Shown: positions 44,286 through 51,995 of the stretch, in pieces
Position numbering within the stretch: position 1 is the stretch's first letter
Layout: every line of letters starts with the position of its first letter
Origin: Cryobacterium sp. M96
Lineage (GTDB): Bacteria; Actinomycetota; Actinomycetes; Actinomycetales; Microbacteriaceae
Assembly (NCBI RefSeq): GCF_002929845.1
Contig: NZ_PJJS01000051.1
Coordinates: 62,001-126,000, forward strand
Reading direction: 5' to 3'
Length of the DNA stretch: 64,000 bases
Program-made: the position numbers and the translations under genes
The notes under the pieces: generated by a model
What the model saw: only the letters and a program-made list of their open reading frames with translations
Told to the model about the DNA's origin: nothing
Database searches by the model: none

Positions 44286-44333
44286 CAACACCGCGAAGGG
44301 CACCCACGCTCGTGGGTGCCCTTCGCGGTGTTG
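44286..44333. terminator. Very strong hairpin terminator
   Basis: A 23-bp perfect stem (44286-44308 with 44311-44333) with a two-base loop. It lies between the DUF2202 remnant and the convergent rhodanese lipoprotein gene and probably ends transcription from both sides. Confidence 0.85.
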
Positions 44334-44357
44334 TGGGTGGTGCCGGTGTTGCGGGCA

Positions 44358-44735
44358 CTACGGGGTCGTGACGATCGGGAGACCGGTGGAGACGGTGGCG
44401 GCAGACATGGCGCCGGCATCCGTCACCGAGGTGAACCCGAGATCGGCCAGACGGGCCGCCGCGGCGGCCGAACGGCTGCCCGAGCGGCAGTACACGACGT
44501 AGTCGCCGTCGGTCGGCAACGCCGCAACCTGGCTGTCGAAGTCGGATGACTGCACATCGATGTTCAGCGCGTCTTCGAGGTGACCGGCGGCGTACTCCCC
44601 GGGGGTGCGCACGTCGATCACGACGGTGCCGGCCGCCATGGCGGACTCAGCCGCCGGGGCGACCGGAGCGGAGCACGCGGTGAGGCCGAACAGGGCGGCA
44701 CCGGCCAGGACGAGTGCTGCGACGAGGTTCTTCAT
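44358..44735 (-). CDS. Rhodanese-domain lipoprotein
   Basis: 125 residues. The signal peptide ends in the lipobox FGLTACSAP, so the protein is anchored outside the membrane. The rhodanese domain runs from VVIDVRTPGEYAAGHLEDAL to the active loop YVVYCRSGSRSAAAAARLAD, with Cys intact. Starts 3 bases after the stop of the small Cys-rich gene and is therefore its operon partner, under the operator at 44890. Confidence 0.9.
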   Translation of the reverse strand: MKNLVAALVLAGAALFGLTACSAPVAPAAESAMAAGTVVIDVRTPGEYAAGHLEDALNIDVQSSDFDSQVAALPTDGDYVVYCRSGSRSAAAAARLADLGFTSVTDAGAMSAATVSTGLPIVTTP

Positions 44736-44737
44736 GC

Positions 44738-44854
44738 CTAGTTGCAGGTGCAGCGCTGAGCGGGCGGGATGTCGGCCATGACGCTGTCGACGTGCTCACC
44801 GCAACCGGTCCAGGTGATCTTGCCGCAACGGTTACAACGAATGGGGCTGCACAT
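44738..44854 (-). CDS. Small Cys-rich protein (38 aa), CstR-regulon member
   Basis: Sequence starts MCSPIRCNRCGKITWTGCGE and ends PAQRCTCN. Cysteines at 2, 7, 10, 18, 35 and 37 with His21 suggest a compact metal or sulfur site. Paralogue of the 55-residue protein at 8483 (21 of 35 aligned positions identical). AAGGAG lies 7 bases before the ATG. The palindrome at 44890-44905 ends exactly 35 bases upstream, as in the paralogue. First gene of a two-gene unit with the rhodanese lipoprotein. Confidence 0.85.
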   Translation of the reverse strand: MCSPIRCNRCGKITWTGCGEHVDSVMADIPPAQRCTCN

Positions 44855-44889
44855 AGCTGACTCCTTCTCGATTCACTGAAAGTATCAGT

Positions 44890-44905
44890 ATACCCCCTAG
44901 GGTAT
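44890..44905. promoter_or_regulatory. CstR-type operator of the Cys-rich/rhodanese unit
   Basis: ATACCCCCTAGGGTAT, an imperfect palindrome (outer ATACCC/GGGTAT exact), 35 bases from the ATG of the 38-residue protein on the minus strand. Confidence 0.8.
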
Positions 44906-44971
44906 CCAGAGCGCCACCATCGGCCTCGGTCTCTTTCCCGACAGCCCTTGCCCCCAGACCACGGCCCGCCC

Positions 44972-45058
44972 GAACGAATTCGACGGAGATTTTCCGATTT
45001 TCGACCTGTGTGGGCCACAAACCGGGCTCCAGAGCCAAAATCTCCGTCGAATTCGTTA
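44972..45058. repeat. 87-bp palindromic intergenic element, copy 3
   Basis: Arms GAACGAATTCGACGGAGA (44972-44989) and TCTCCGTCGAATTCGTTA (45041-45058), 51-bp interior, total 87 bp. The last three bases (TTA) are, on the minus strand, the TAA stop codon of the haloacid dehalogenase-like gene. Confidence 0.92.
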
Positions 45059-45754
45059 GGGGCGATGGGCGGGGTGCGAGTCGCGGGCGAGCTGGGTGGC
45101 CAGTTCGCCGAGGGCGGTGATGGTGTGGTCCGGTGCCGCGAAGAAGCTGGGGTAGATCTCATCGGCGCGGTTCAGCCACGCAGTGCGGAGGCCTGCCTGC
45201 GCGGCCCCGTGGATGTCCCAGGGGTGCACGGCCACCAGGAGCAGGTCGCCCGGCTTCACTCCGCAGACATCCGCGGCGTAGTCGTAGGCGGCCCGAACCG
45301 GCTTCCAGGCCGGGGCGTCCTCCACCGTGAGCAGAGCCTCGAACTCCCCTCGGAGACCCGCGCGGGTCAGGAGGGACTCGGCCACCTGCGCGGATCCGTT
45401 GGAGAAGGTCACCAGGCGCAACCCTGCACTTTTCAGATCACGGATGCCGTCGGCAATGTCCGGATGCAGGCACAACGTCTCGAAGCCGTCCATCACGTGG
45501 CGCACCGAGTCGTCGAGGCTACGGGTCAGGTCGACGTCGCGGAGGACCCCGCGCAGGATCTCGGATCCGATCATGGAGAATTGCGCGGTTCCTCCCGCGG
45601 CGGCGAGGGCGAAGCCGTCCCGCAGCAGCGAGGCGAACCAGACCCGGGCCAGGTGGGCCGGGGCTCCGATCTCCACGAACCGGGCGCTCAGCGGGGACAT
45701 ATCGGAGAGGGTTTCGTTGACGTCGAAAACGATTACTGAAGGTGTGCTGTTCAT
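45056..45754 (-). CDS. Haloacid dehalogenase, type II (HAD superfamily)
   Basis: 232 residues. Nucleophile Asp in IVFDVNETLSD (VFDxNETL is the type II dehalogenase form of motif I), Ser in RLVTFSNGSAQ, Lys in EDAPAWKPVRAAYDYA, and acidic motif in VAVHPWDIHGAAQAGL. Hydrolyses 2-haloacids such as L-2-haloalkanoates in the family; the true substrate is unknown. ATG at 45754 with AAGGAAA upstream. The C-terminus ends inside the 87-bp element, so the final residues may have been changed by its arrival. Confidence 0.88.
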   Translation of the reverse strand: MNSTPSVIVFDVNETLSDMSPLSARFVEIGAPAHLARVWFASLLRDGFALAAAGGTAQFSMIGSEILRGVLRDVDLTRSLDDSVRHVMDGFETLCLHPDIADGIRDLKSAGLRLVTFSNGSAQVAESLLTRAGLRGEFEALLTVEDAPAWKPVRAAYDYAADVCGVKPGDLLLVAVHPWDIHGAAQAGLRTAWLNRADEIYPSFFAAPDHTITALGELATQLARDSHPAHRP

Positions 45755-46121
45755 AGTGATTTCCTTTGATTGGTGCGGTTCTGCCGCCGTGCCTTTCCCG
45801 CGAGGAACACCCCAGCCACGGTCAGGGCTCAGCTGGTCCTCCGGTCAAAGCTTTCTTCCGCGCAACACCCTAGTCGCGCGGGGAGGGATCCACCGGGGTG
45901 GCCTCCCCTCCGATCCCACCTGGGTCGTCGATCTCGGCATATTCCCGGTCACGATCCGGCTCGCTCAGGGAATTCTTCTCAAACGAAGAAGAATCCCAAA
46001 AGTTCTGCCGGGAATCGTGAAGAAGACCGCTTGTTATTGCAGCAGTCTTCAATTAGCAGCCGATAACGGGCCGCCGGAAGCCGTCCAACGCTCTGCACAA
46101 TTCAACGTCGAAGGAATGCAC
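45755..46121. other. Intergenic region upstream of isocitrate lyase
   Basis: About 370 bp without a convincing gene. It must hold the promoters of both divergent genes. An imperfect inverted repeat, GGGAATTCTTCTC (45968-45980) with GAAGAAGAATCCC (45985-45997), could be an operator or a leader hairpin of aceA. No known regulator site was recognised. Confidence 0.5.
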
Positions 46122-47735
46122 ATGACCATCTATCAAGACGACACCCAGGCTGTCGAAGCTCTCAAGAACGCGGCCGGAAGCAGCTGGGACGCGATCAACC
46201 CTGAGTCGGTCGCCCGCATGCGTGCACAGAACCGCTTCAAGACCGGCCTCGAAATCGCCCAGTACACCGCCGACATCATGCGCAAGGACATGGCGGAGTA
46301 CGACGCGGACTCCTCCGTCTACACACAGTCCCTCGGAGTCTGGCACGGCTTCATCGGCCAGCAGAAGATGATCTCGATCAAGAAGCACCTGAAGACCACG
46401 AACAAGCGCTACCTGTACCTGTCCGGCTGGATGGTCGCTGCTCTGCGAAGCGACTTCGGCCCGCTGCCCGACCAGTCCATGCACGAGAAGACGGCCGTTC
46501 CCGCGCTGGTCGAGGAGCTCTACACCTTCCTCCGCCAGGCCGACGCCCGCGAGCTGGACCTGCTATTCACCGCCCTGGACGGGGCCCGTACCGCCGGCAA
46601 CGACGCCAAGGCCGCGGACATCCAGGAACAGATCGACAACTACGAGACCCACGTCGTGCCGATCATCGCGGACATCGACGCCGGTTTCGGTAACCCCGAG
46701 GCGACGTACCTTCTGGCCAAGAAGATGATCGAGGCAGGCGCCTGCGCCATCCAGATCGAGAATCAGGTCTCGGACGAGAAGCAGTGCGGCCACCAGGACG
46801 GCAAGGTCACCGTTCCCCACGAGGACTTCATCGCGAAGATCAACGCCGTGCGGTACGCGTTCCTCGAGCTCGGCATCGACAACGGCATCATCGTCTCGCG
46901 CACCGACTCGCTCGGTGCCGGCCTGACGCAGAAGCTCGCCGTGACCTACCAGCCCGGGGACCTGGGCGACCAGTACAACTCCTTCCTCGACGTCGACGAG
47001 ATCACCGAGGCCGAGTTGGGTAACGGGGATGTTGTCATCAAGCGCGACGGCAAGCTGCTGCGCCCCAAGCGCCTGGCAAGCAACCTGTTCCAGTTCCGTC
47101 AGGGAACCGGTGAGGCCCGTTGCGTTCTCGACAGCATTACCTCGCTGCAGAACGGTGCGGACCTGCTCTGGATTGAGACGGAGAAGCCGCACGTCGCCCA
47201 GATCGCCGGAATGATGAACGAGGTTCGCAAGGTCATCCCGAACGCCAAGTTGGTCTACAACAACAGCCCGTCGTTCAACTGGACGCTCAACTTCCGTCAG
47301 CAGGCGTACGACAACCTGCTCGCCGAGGGCAGGGACGTGTCGGCCTACGACCGCGCGAAGCTGATGAGCGTCGCCTACGACGAGACCGAGCTCGCTCAAA
47401 TCGCCGACGAGAGCATCCGCACCTTCCAGCGCGACGGCTCGGCCGAGGCCGGCATCTTCCACCACCTCATCACTTTGCCGACCTACCACACGGCCGCGCT
47501 GTCCACCGATGACCTGGCCAAAGGCTACTTCGCCGACCAGGGCATGCTCGCCTACGTCAAGGGTGTGCAGCGTCGAGAGATCCGTGAGGGGATCGCCACG
47601 GTCAAGCACCAGAACATGTCCGGCTCCGACATCGGTGACAACCACAAGGAGTACTTCGCCGGCGAGGCCGCCCTGAAGGCCGGCGGCACCAACAACACGA
47701 TGAACCAGTTCGAGGAACCGGCACTGAGCCACTAG
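46122..47735 (+). CDS. aceA: Isocitrate lyase (long, actinobacterial AceA type)
   Basis: 537 residues. Cleaves isocitrate to glyoxylate and succinate for growth on acetate or fatty acids. Visible signatures are SGWMVAA near residue 105, the metal-binding IADIDAGFGNPEATYLLAKK, the catalytic loop SDEKQCGHQDGKVTVPHEDF (KxCGH with the Cys), and YNNSPSFNWTLNF. Length fits the longer isocitrate lyase subclass. The ATG at 46122 follows GAAGGA; an in-frame ATG at 46116 is too near the ribosome site. No malate synthase neighbour. Two fatty-acyl-CoA synthetases elsewhere in the window would supply the acetyl-CoA. Confidence 0.94.
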   Translation: MTIYQDDTQAVEALKNAAGSSWDAINPESVARMRAQNRFKTGLEIAQYTADIMRKDMAEYDADSSVYTQSLGVWHGFIGQQKMISIKKHLKTTNKRYLYLSGWMVAALRSDFGPLPDQSMHEKTAVPALVEELYTFLRQADARELDLLFTALDGARTAGNDAKAADIQEQIDNYETHVVPIIADIDAGFGNPEATYLLAKKMIEAGACAIQIENQVSDEKQCGHQDGKVTVPHEDFIAKINAVRYAFLELGIDNGIIVSRTDSLGAGLTQKLAVTYQPGDLGDQYNSFLDVDEITEAELGNGDVVIKRDGKLLRPKRLASNLFQFRQGTGEARCVLDSITSLQNGADLLWIETEKPHVAQIAGMMNEVRKVIPNAKLVYNNSPSFNWTLNFRQQAYDNLLAEGRDVSAYDRAKLMSVAYDETELAQIADESIRTFQRDGSAEAGIFHHLITLPTYHTAALSTDDLAKGYFADQGMLAYVKGVQRREIREGIATVKHQNMSGSDIGDNHKEYFAGEAALKAGGTNNTMNQFEEPALSH

Positions 47736-47759
47736 CCCGAGTTCTGCAGAGGTCGCAAT

Positions 47760-47793
47760 GAAGAAGCCCCAGTCGCAGAACTGGGGTTTCTTC
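47760..47793 (+). terminator. Rho-independent terminator of aceA
   Basis: GAAGAAGCCCCAG and CTGGGGTTTCTTC form a stem of about 13 pairs (one G-T) around the loop TCGCAGAA, 25 bases after the aceA stop. Confidence 0.85.
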
Positions 47794-47955
47794 GTTGGCC
47801 CTCCACCTTGGCCGGCAGGCTGAGGTTGTGCCAATCCTTGCCCGCAAAGGCTTCCACCTGCTCGTCGCCCCCTCGGGGCTGGCCAGACGCCTGCCGATGC
47901 CGATGCCGATCGAGCGTCGGTCACCGAGGCCCCGTTCTTCGCCTCGAGCAACCAC

Positions 47956-48425
47956 CTCACGACGCACGAGCCAAACCCGCGGCGAGCGGGGTCGGCGGCT
48001 TGCCGGTGAGGCACGCGAGGTCACCGGTGGTCTCACCGAGCAGGCCGTCACGGATATCGGTGTCGAGCCCCACAACAAAGCCCACCAGGCCCGCGTCGAG
48101 TCCGAATCCCGTCAGCATGTCCGCGTGCGCGGCCGGGGTGAGGTTGCGGAAGGTGACGTCGCTCCCGATGAGGGTGCCGATGGTCGCCGCCAGCTCGTCG
48201 AAGTCTCAGGCGTGGTCGCCCGGGAGCCCGAGGTCTGACCGGCCAGTACGTCGTCCAGCAAGGCATCCGCATATTCGGGGCGGCTGGCCGTGTGCTCGGG
48301 AGCCAGCAACCGGGCGGAGGTCGTGGCCTTGGGGCACTCGTGTCGACACGGAGTTGGGCCACGCGCTCGCCATGCGACTCCTGCCGTTCTGGACTGGTTC
48401 GCCGGCAACGCCGTGTAACACGTGC
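47956..48425 (-). pseudogene. NmrA-like NAD(P)-binding protein, decayed
   Basis: The 3' end reads MLTGFGLDAGLVGFVVGLDT, then DIRDGLLGETTGDLACLTGK and PPTPLAAGLARAS before a stop at 47956, the C-terminus of NmrA/quinone-oxidoreductase-like atypical SDRs. Upstream, other frames give APEHTASRPEYADALLDDVL, also family-like, but no single frame covers the gene and the nucleotide-binding start is missing. Several frameshifts are implied. Confidence 0.6.
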
Positions 48426-48668
48426 ACGCGAAATCGCGGATCCCGAGTCAGAACGGCGCAGGCTCGTCGCGGTCCGCCTGCCGTACGGTCTTCTCCGGGG
48501 AGGGCAACTTCTCCGCCCGACGCATGCCCGAGAACGCGACCGCGACCGCGACCGCGACCGCCCAACGATGCTGGCGCGGCGTGGTTGCTGATGTAGGGTC
48601 ACACGCAGCTCGCCCGACTATGCTGACCGCGGCGGCAGCGAGTCGCCAATGCGGAAACGGCGGTGGCG
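48426..48668. other. Intergenic region with a short hexamer repeat
   Basis: No gene recognised. CGCGAC-type hexamers (CGACCG repeated about four to five times near 48536-48562) form a short tandem repeat. The rest may be the 5' remains of the NmrA-like gene and the promoter of the membrane protein at 48669. Confidence 0.5.
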
Positions 48669-49175
48669 ATGAAGCCTTCGGGGTTCGACCTGGATGCCCG
48701 GTTGCGGCGCTTCCCGTGGGTGTCGCGGGCCATGAACGCGGAGGCCGTCTACGGCACTGTGCTGACCGCGGGTCTCATTTCCGCGTTCTCCCTGTACAAC
48801 CCCGGCCTGCCGGCCCTCATCGCCCGTACCGTGGGAACCGTCCTGGTGTTCTGGGGCGCGCATGTGTACGCCGAGATCGTCGGCAATCGGGACCTGAGCT
48901 GGCGGGAGGCGGTCCGTGAGGCGCTGCAACGCTCAGCCGGGCTGTTATGGGCGCTCATCGTGCCGGTAGCCGGCCTGATCCTCGCCGCACTCCTCGGGTG
49001 GTCGATAGATGCGGCCGTAGACCTTTCACTGTGGGCTGCTGTGGTCACCCTCGCGGTGCTGGGTTGGTGGGCTGCCCGGCAACGGCAGGCCGGTTCACGC
49101 GCGAAGCTCGCCACCGCGGCGGGAACGGCGGGCATGGGCTTGGCACTGATCGCACTCAAGGCGCTCGTGCACTGA
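48669..49175 (+). CDS. Membrane protein, 168 aa
   Basis: Five hydrophobic helices are visible after a soluble start MKPSGFDLDARLRRFPWVSR: YGTVLTAGLISAFSL, LIARTVGTVLVFWGAHVYAE, LLWALIVPVAGLILAALLG, LWAAVVTLAVLGWWAA, and GTAGMGLALIALKAL at the end. I do not recognise a functional family. The start could also be GTG 48663. Single gene, convergent with the SRPBCC gene. Confidence 0.7.
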   Translation: MKPSGFDLDARLRRFPWVSRAMNAEAVYGTVLTAGLISAFSLYNPGLPALIARTVGTVLVFWGAHVYAEIVGNRDLSWREAVREALQRSAGLLWALIVPVAGLILAALLGWSIDAAVDLSLWAAVVTLAVLGWWAARQRQAGSRAKLATAAGTAGMGLALIALKALVH

Positions 49176-49207
49176 GCGGGGCGCGACCGCCGGCGACGGC
49201 GCTCCGG

Positions 49208-49705
49208 TCAGGCGCTGTCGTCTTCAGCGAGAAGCCTGTCGATCTGCCCCATGGCCTGGCGCATACCCTCTTCCATACCCAGCTCGGAAATCTGTTGCAT
49301 TTGCTCGAGGCTCGCAAACGTCGACACTGTGGTCATGCGGGTACGACCGTCGGCCTCCTCCAGAGTCAGCACGGCCCGCACCGAGCCCATCTCGAGAATC
49401 GGGTCACCGTTCTCGTCGGCGAAGCCGTCCTCGAATTCCAACCGGCGCGGCGGCTGGATCAGCGTGGTCACCCACCAGCCGGGCCCCTTCTCGCCGTCCG
49501 GGCCGGTCATAAAGTAGTTCGACCGGCCGCCGGGCACGAAGTCGTGCCGCTCGAAGGTGGCCGGCCAGGTCGGCGGGCCCCACCAGCGCTCGAGCTGACG
49601 CGGGTCCTCCCAGAGCTGCCACACCCGCTCCGGGCTCGCGTCGAAATCCGCCACGAAGGTGAGCGTCAGCGCCTCGGTGTCGGTGTTCGAACTGATGACG
49701 GTCAT
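49208..49705 (-). CDS. SRPBCC / AHSA1-type lipid-binding domain protein
   Basis: 165 residues of the START-like (Bet v1) fold. LTFVADFDASPERVWQLWED and LERWWGPPTWPATFERHDFV are classical AHSA1 text, then GGRSNYFMTGPDG and a terminal helix MEEGMRQAMGQIDRLLAEDD. Function unknown; such genes are commonly paired with an ArsR-type repressor, which is absent here. GAAGGAGAAAT precedes the start codon. Confidence 0.88.
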   Translation of the reverse strand: MTVISSNTDTEALTLTFVADFDASPERVWQLWEDPRQLERWWGPPTWPATFERHDFVPGGRSNYFMTGPDGEKGPGWWVTTLIQPPRRLEFEDGFADENGDPILEMGSVRAVLTLEEADGRTRMTTVSTFASLEQMQQISELGMEEGMRQAMGQIDRLLAEDDSA

Positions 49706-49906
49706 GATTTCTCCTTCGGGGTTTTCGCTTTCTGGTCTCAGAACAGGATGTCGCTTATGTCTTCCGTGGTGAATACCCCGTGGGTATGAAGACAGGGACA
49801 GATCGACGGCACGGAGGGCACCTGGCCGTTCGAGAAGTGCACCGGCATGCCGTCGGGTGCGATGGGCAAGGTCGTGGCGGCGACCGGTCCGGCTCGAGCA
49901 CCGGGC
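49706..49906. other. Intergenic stretch with a CstR-like half-palindrome
   Basis: Contains ATACCCCGTGGGTAT (49773-49787), a 15-bp relative of the 16-bp operators but one base short, so probably weak or chance. A minus-strand frame of about 70 codons (PVHFSNGQVPSVPSICPC in its middle) spans it; no family recognised. May be a remnant. Confidence 0.35.
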
Positions 49907-50932
49907 CTAAAAACCGACCACGCGCAAGCGCTGCGCGACCGCCGCCTCACCGTAGGGATAGTCGGAAACGACCGGTGAACTGAGTGCGCCTAACAGTTCC
50001 AGGTGCTCTGGGCTCAGTTGCACGTCGGCCGCGGACAGGTTTTCCGCGAGCTGCTTCACACTCCGCGCCCCGAGGATGACCGAGGTCACCGCCGGTTGCA
50101 CCTCAAGCCAGGCAAGGGACACCTGCGCGCTCGTGGCACCGATCTCGGCTGCAACCTCAGCGACGGCGTCGATGATACGCCAGGTGCGTTCCTGCTTGTT
50201 GCGCGGACCCCAGGCTTCCATCCCACGCGCGGGATCCTCACCGAGGCGCGTTGCTCCGGTGGGGTCCGTGTCGCGCCGGTACTTACCCGACAACCAGCCT
50301 CCGCCGAGGGGCGACCAAGGGAGAAGCCCCAGGCCCGCGTCGAGTGCGGCCGGCACGATCTCCGATTCGATTTCGCGCACGAGGAGGCTGTACTGCGGTT
50401 GCAGGGTGACCGGCGGCGTGAAACCGAGCGCCCGCGCCACGTACACGGCCTTCGTCAGCTGCCAACCCAGAAAGTTGGAGAAGCCGTAGTAGCCGATTTT
50501 CCCGCTCCGGATGGCGTCGTCGAGAAAGCGCAGGGTCTCCTCCAGCGGCGTCAACGCGTCCCAGGCGTGCAGTTGATATAGGTCGACGTGATCCGTGCCC
50601 AGCCGGCGCAGCGAATCGTCAAGTGCCCGGTTCAGATGCCGGCGGCTGGTTCCCCGATCGTTGGGGCCGGTGCCCATCGGAAACCTGCCCTTGGTCGCGA
50701 GAACGATCTGCTCACGCTCGGTCGGGTGCGAAGCCAGCCAGGACCCGATCATTTCCTCCGAGACCCCGGAGCTGTAGACATCCGCGGTGTCGACGAAGTT
50801 GCCGCCTGCCTCTACATATGTGTCCAGAAGTGTGTGTGCCATCTCCTGATCGGCCTCCGCGCCGAAAGTCATGGTGCCGAGGGCGTAGGTCGAAACGACC
50901 GCGCCGCTGTTGCCGAGTGAGCGATATTCCAT
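49907..50932 (-). CDS. Aldo/keto reductase
   Basis: 341 residues. The tetrad is visible: Asp and Tyr in NFVDTADVYSSGVSEEMIGS, Lys in VLATKGRFP and His in VDLYQLHAWD. The C-terminal NADPH site contains SVILGARSVKQLAENLSA. MEYRSLGNSGAVVSTYALGT is the standard opening of the AKR11/12-like (YhdN) group. NADPH-dependent reduction of an unknown carbonyl. The ATG at 50932 is chosen with AGGAA upstream; the longer reading to 51334 is Gly/Arg-rich with no homology. Confidence 0.9.
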   Translation of the reverse strand: MEYRSLGNSGAVVSTYALGTMTFGAEADQEMAHTLLDTYVEAGGNFVDTADVYSSGVSEEMIGSWLASHPTEREQIVLATKGRFPMGTGPNDRGTSRRHLNRALDDSLRRLGTDHVDLYQLHAWDALTPLEETLRFLDDAIRSGKIGYYGFSNFLGWQLTKAVYVARALGFTPPVTLQPQYSLLVREIESEIVPAALDAGLGLLPWSPLGGGWLSGKYRRDTDPTGATRLGEDPARGMEAWGPRNKQERTWRIIDAVAEVAAEIGATSAQVSLAWLEVQPAVTSVILGARSVKQLAENLSAADVQLSPEHLELLGALSSPVVSDYPYGEAAVAQRLRVVGF

Positions 50933-51404
50933 GTGCGATTCCTGTTCTTTTTCGAGGCGGAGTGCCCGAGACCCTGCCATCAGTCTCACACGCTCGACTA
51001 CGTCGATACCGCCCGTCCGTTGACCTGAGGGCCACCCCGGGCGACCCTGTTCGACACCCATCGATTCCATGCCTTCTTCACCACCAGCACCGTCGACACC
51101 GTCGCCGCCGACACAACCCACCGCACTCACGCCACGATAGCGCTCGTGAATGCCGACCTTAGAGCAGTTCCTTGGCGCACCTGCCCGAGCACTGGCCCTC
51201 GGAGAAACCCAGGACGGCCCTGTTCGACCAGAACTTTCGACCGCGACAACCCGACCCCACCTGACCAAGCAGCGGACACCGGCATCAACAGGAACACCAG
51301 CGGAACACCCCGGGCCGCGAGACCCGGACCGCATCCGCGCCTGAAACTCTCAAAGCCCCCCACAAAACCGATATCAGAATTCCCTCACAAGCCAGCCGGT
51401 GGAC
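50933..51404. other. Gene-free region, 470 bp
   Basis: No protein family, RNA or repeat recognised on either strand. The part from 51000 to 51130 has lower complexity (GTCGACACCGTCGCCGCCGA-like text). It separates the aldo/keto reductase from the TetR remnant and may be further degraded DNA. Confidence 0.5.
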
Positions 51405-51865
51405 TTAGGCTAAGCAGCCGTGCTCGTCGGCCGTGCGGCGCGAGTCCTCACGGTCGAGCCAGTCTCCCAAAAGCTGTCTCTCGGTCGCGGTGAGCACGGT
51501 TGTGTCGGCTAAAGACGCTCGAAGCCGCACAGCAGCAGTGACCGCAGCGGACCCGACTGTCGGTCCGGCGTCGTTCAGGACAGATGCGAGTACCGCTTCA
51601 CGAGTGCGATGGGATACCTGGAAGGTCGGAAACGTCGAGAATCCCGGCTTTGGCTGCGCGGTGGAGAGGACCGGCGAGAGTGGTTGCTGCCGCCACAGAA
51701 GCGGGAATGGTTTGACCTGGCCGCGATCCGCTATATGGCGGGTGGCTGCACACCGGCCGCGCGGCTGACGGCACGCGTGGACACTCCATCACGCCCGACG
51801 TTGACAAGGAGGGTCGTCGCGGCAGCGATGAGCCGAGCGCGGGTCTTGCGCCCGGTGTGAGTCAA
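51405..51865 (-). pseudogene. TetR-family regulator, frameshifted
   Basis: From a TTG at 51865 the frame reads THTGRKTRARLIAAATTLLV and NVGRDGVSTRAVSRAAGVQP then PAI and a TAG where TetR proteins have PAIYRHF. Downstream, another frame continues SHRTREAVLASVLNDAGPTV to RQLLGDWLDREDSRRTADEH and a stop at 51405, a plausible ligand-domain C-terminus. A one-base loss near 51735 plus further changes inactivate it. It is divergent from the sugar ABC operon, for which it may have been the repressor. Confidence 0.65.
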
Positions 51866-51995
51866 TTCCTTTTGCACATTCCGACGGCGACAGACGGCAG
51901 TTGGCGGCAGCCAGGGTCGTGATAATGTGCCAGTGGAATCAGTGTACGTAACTACTGAAATCTGAATCTCCCAGACCCAGCTGAAGGATCCCTGA

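Noticed and set aside
49773-49787. ATACCCCGTGGGTAT as a sixth CstR operator
   Set aside because: One base shorter than the others, no recognisable gene start at the usual distance, and it lies inside an unconvincing frame. Kept only as a weak possibility.
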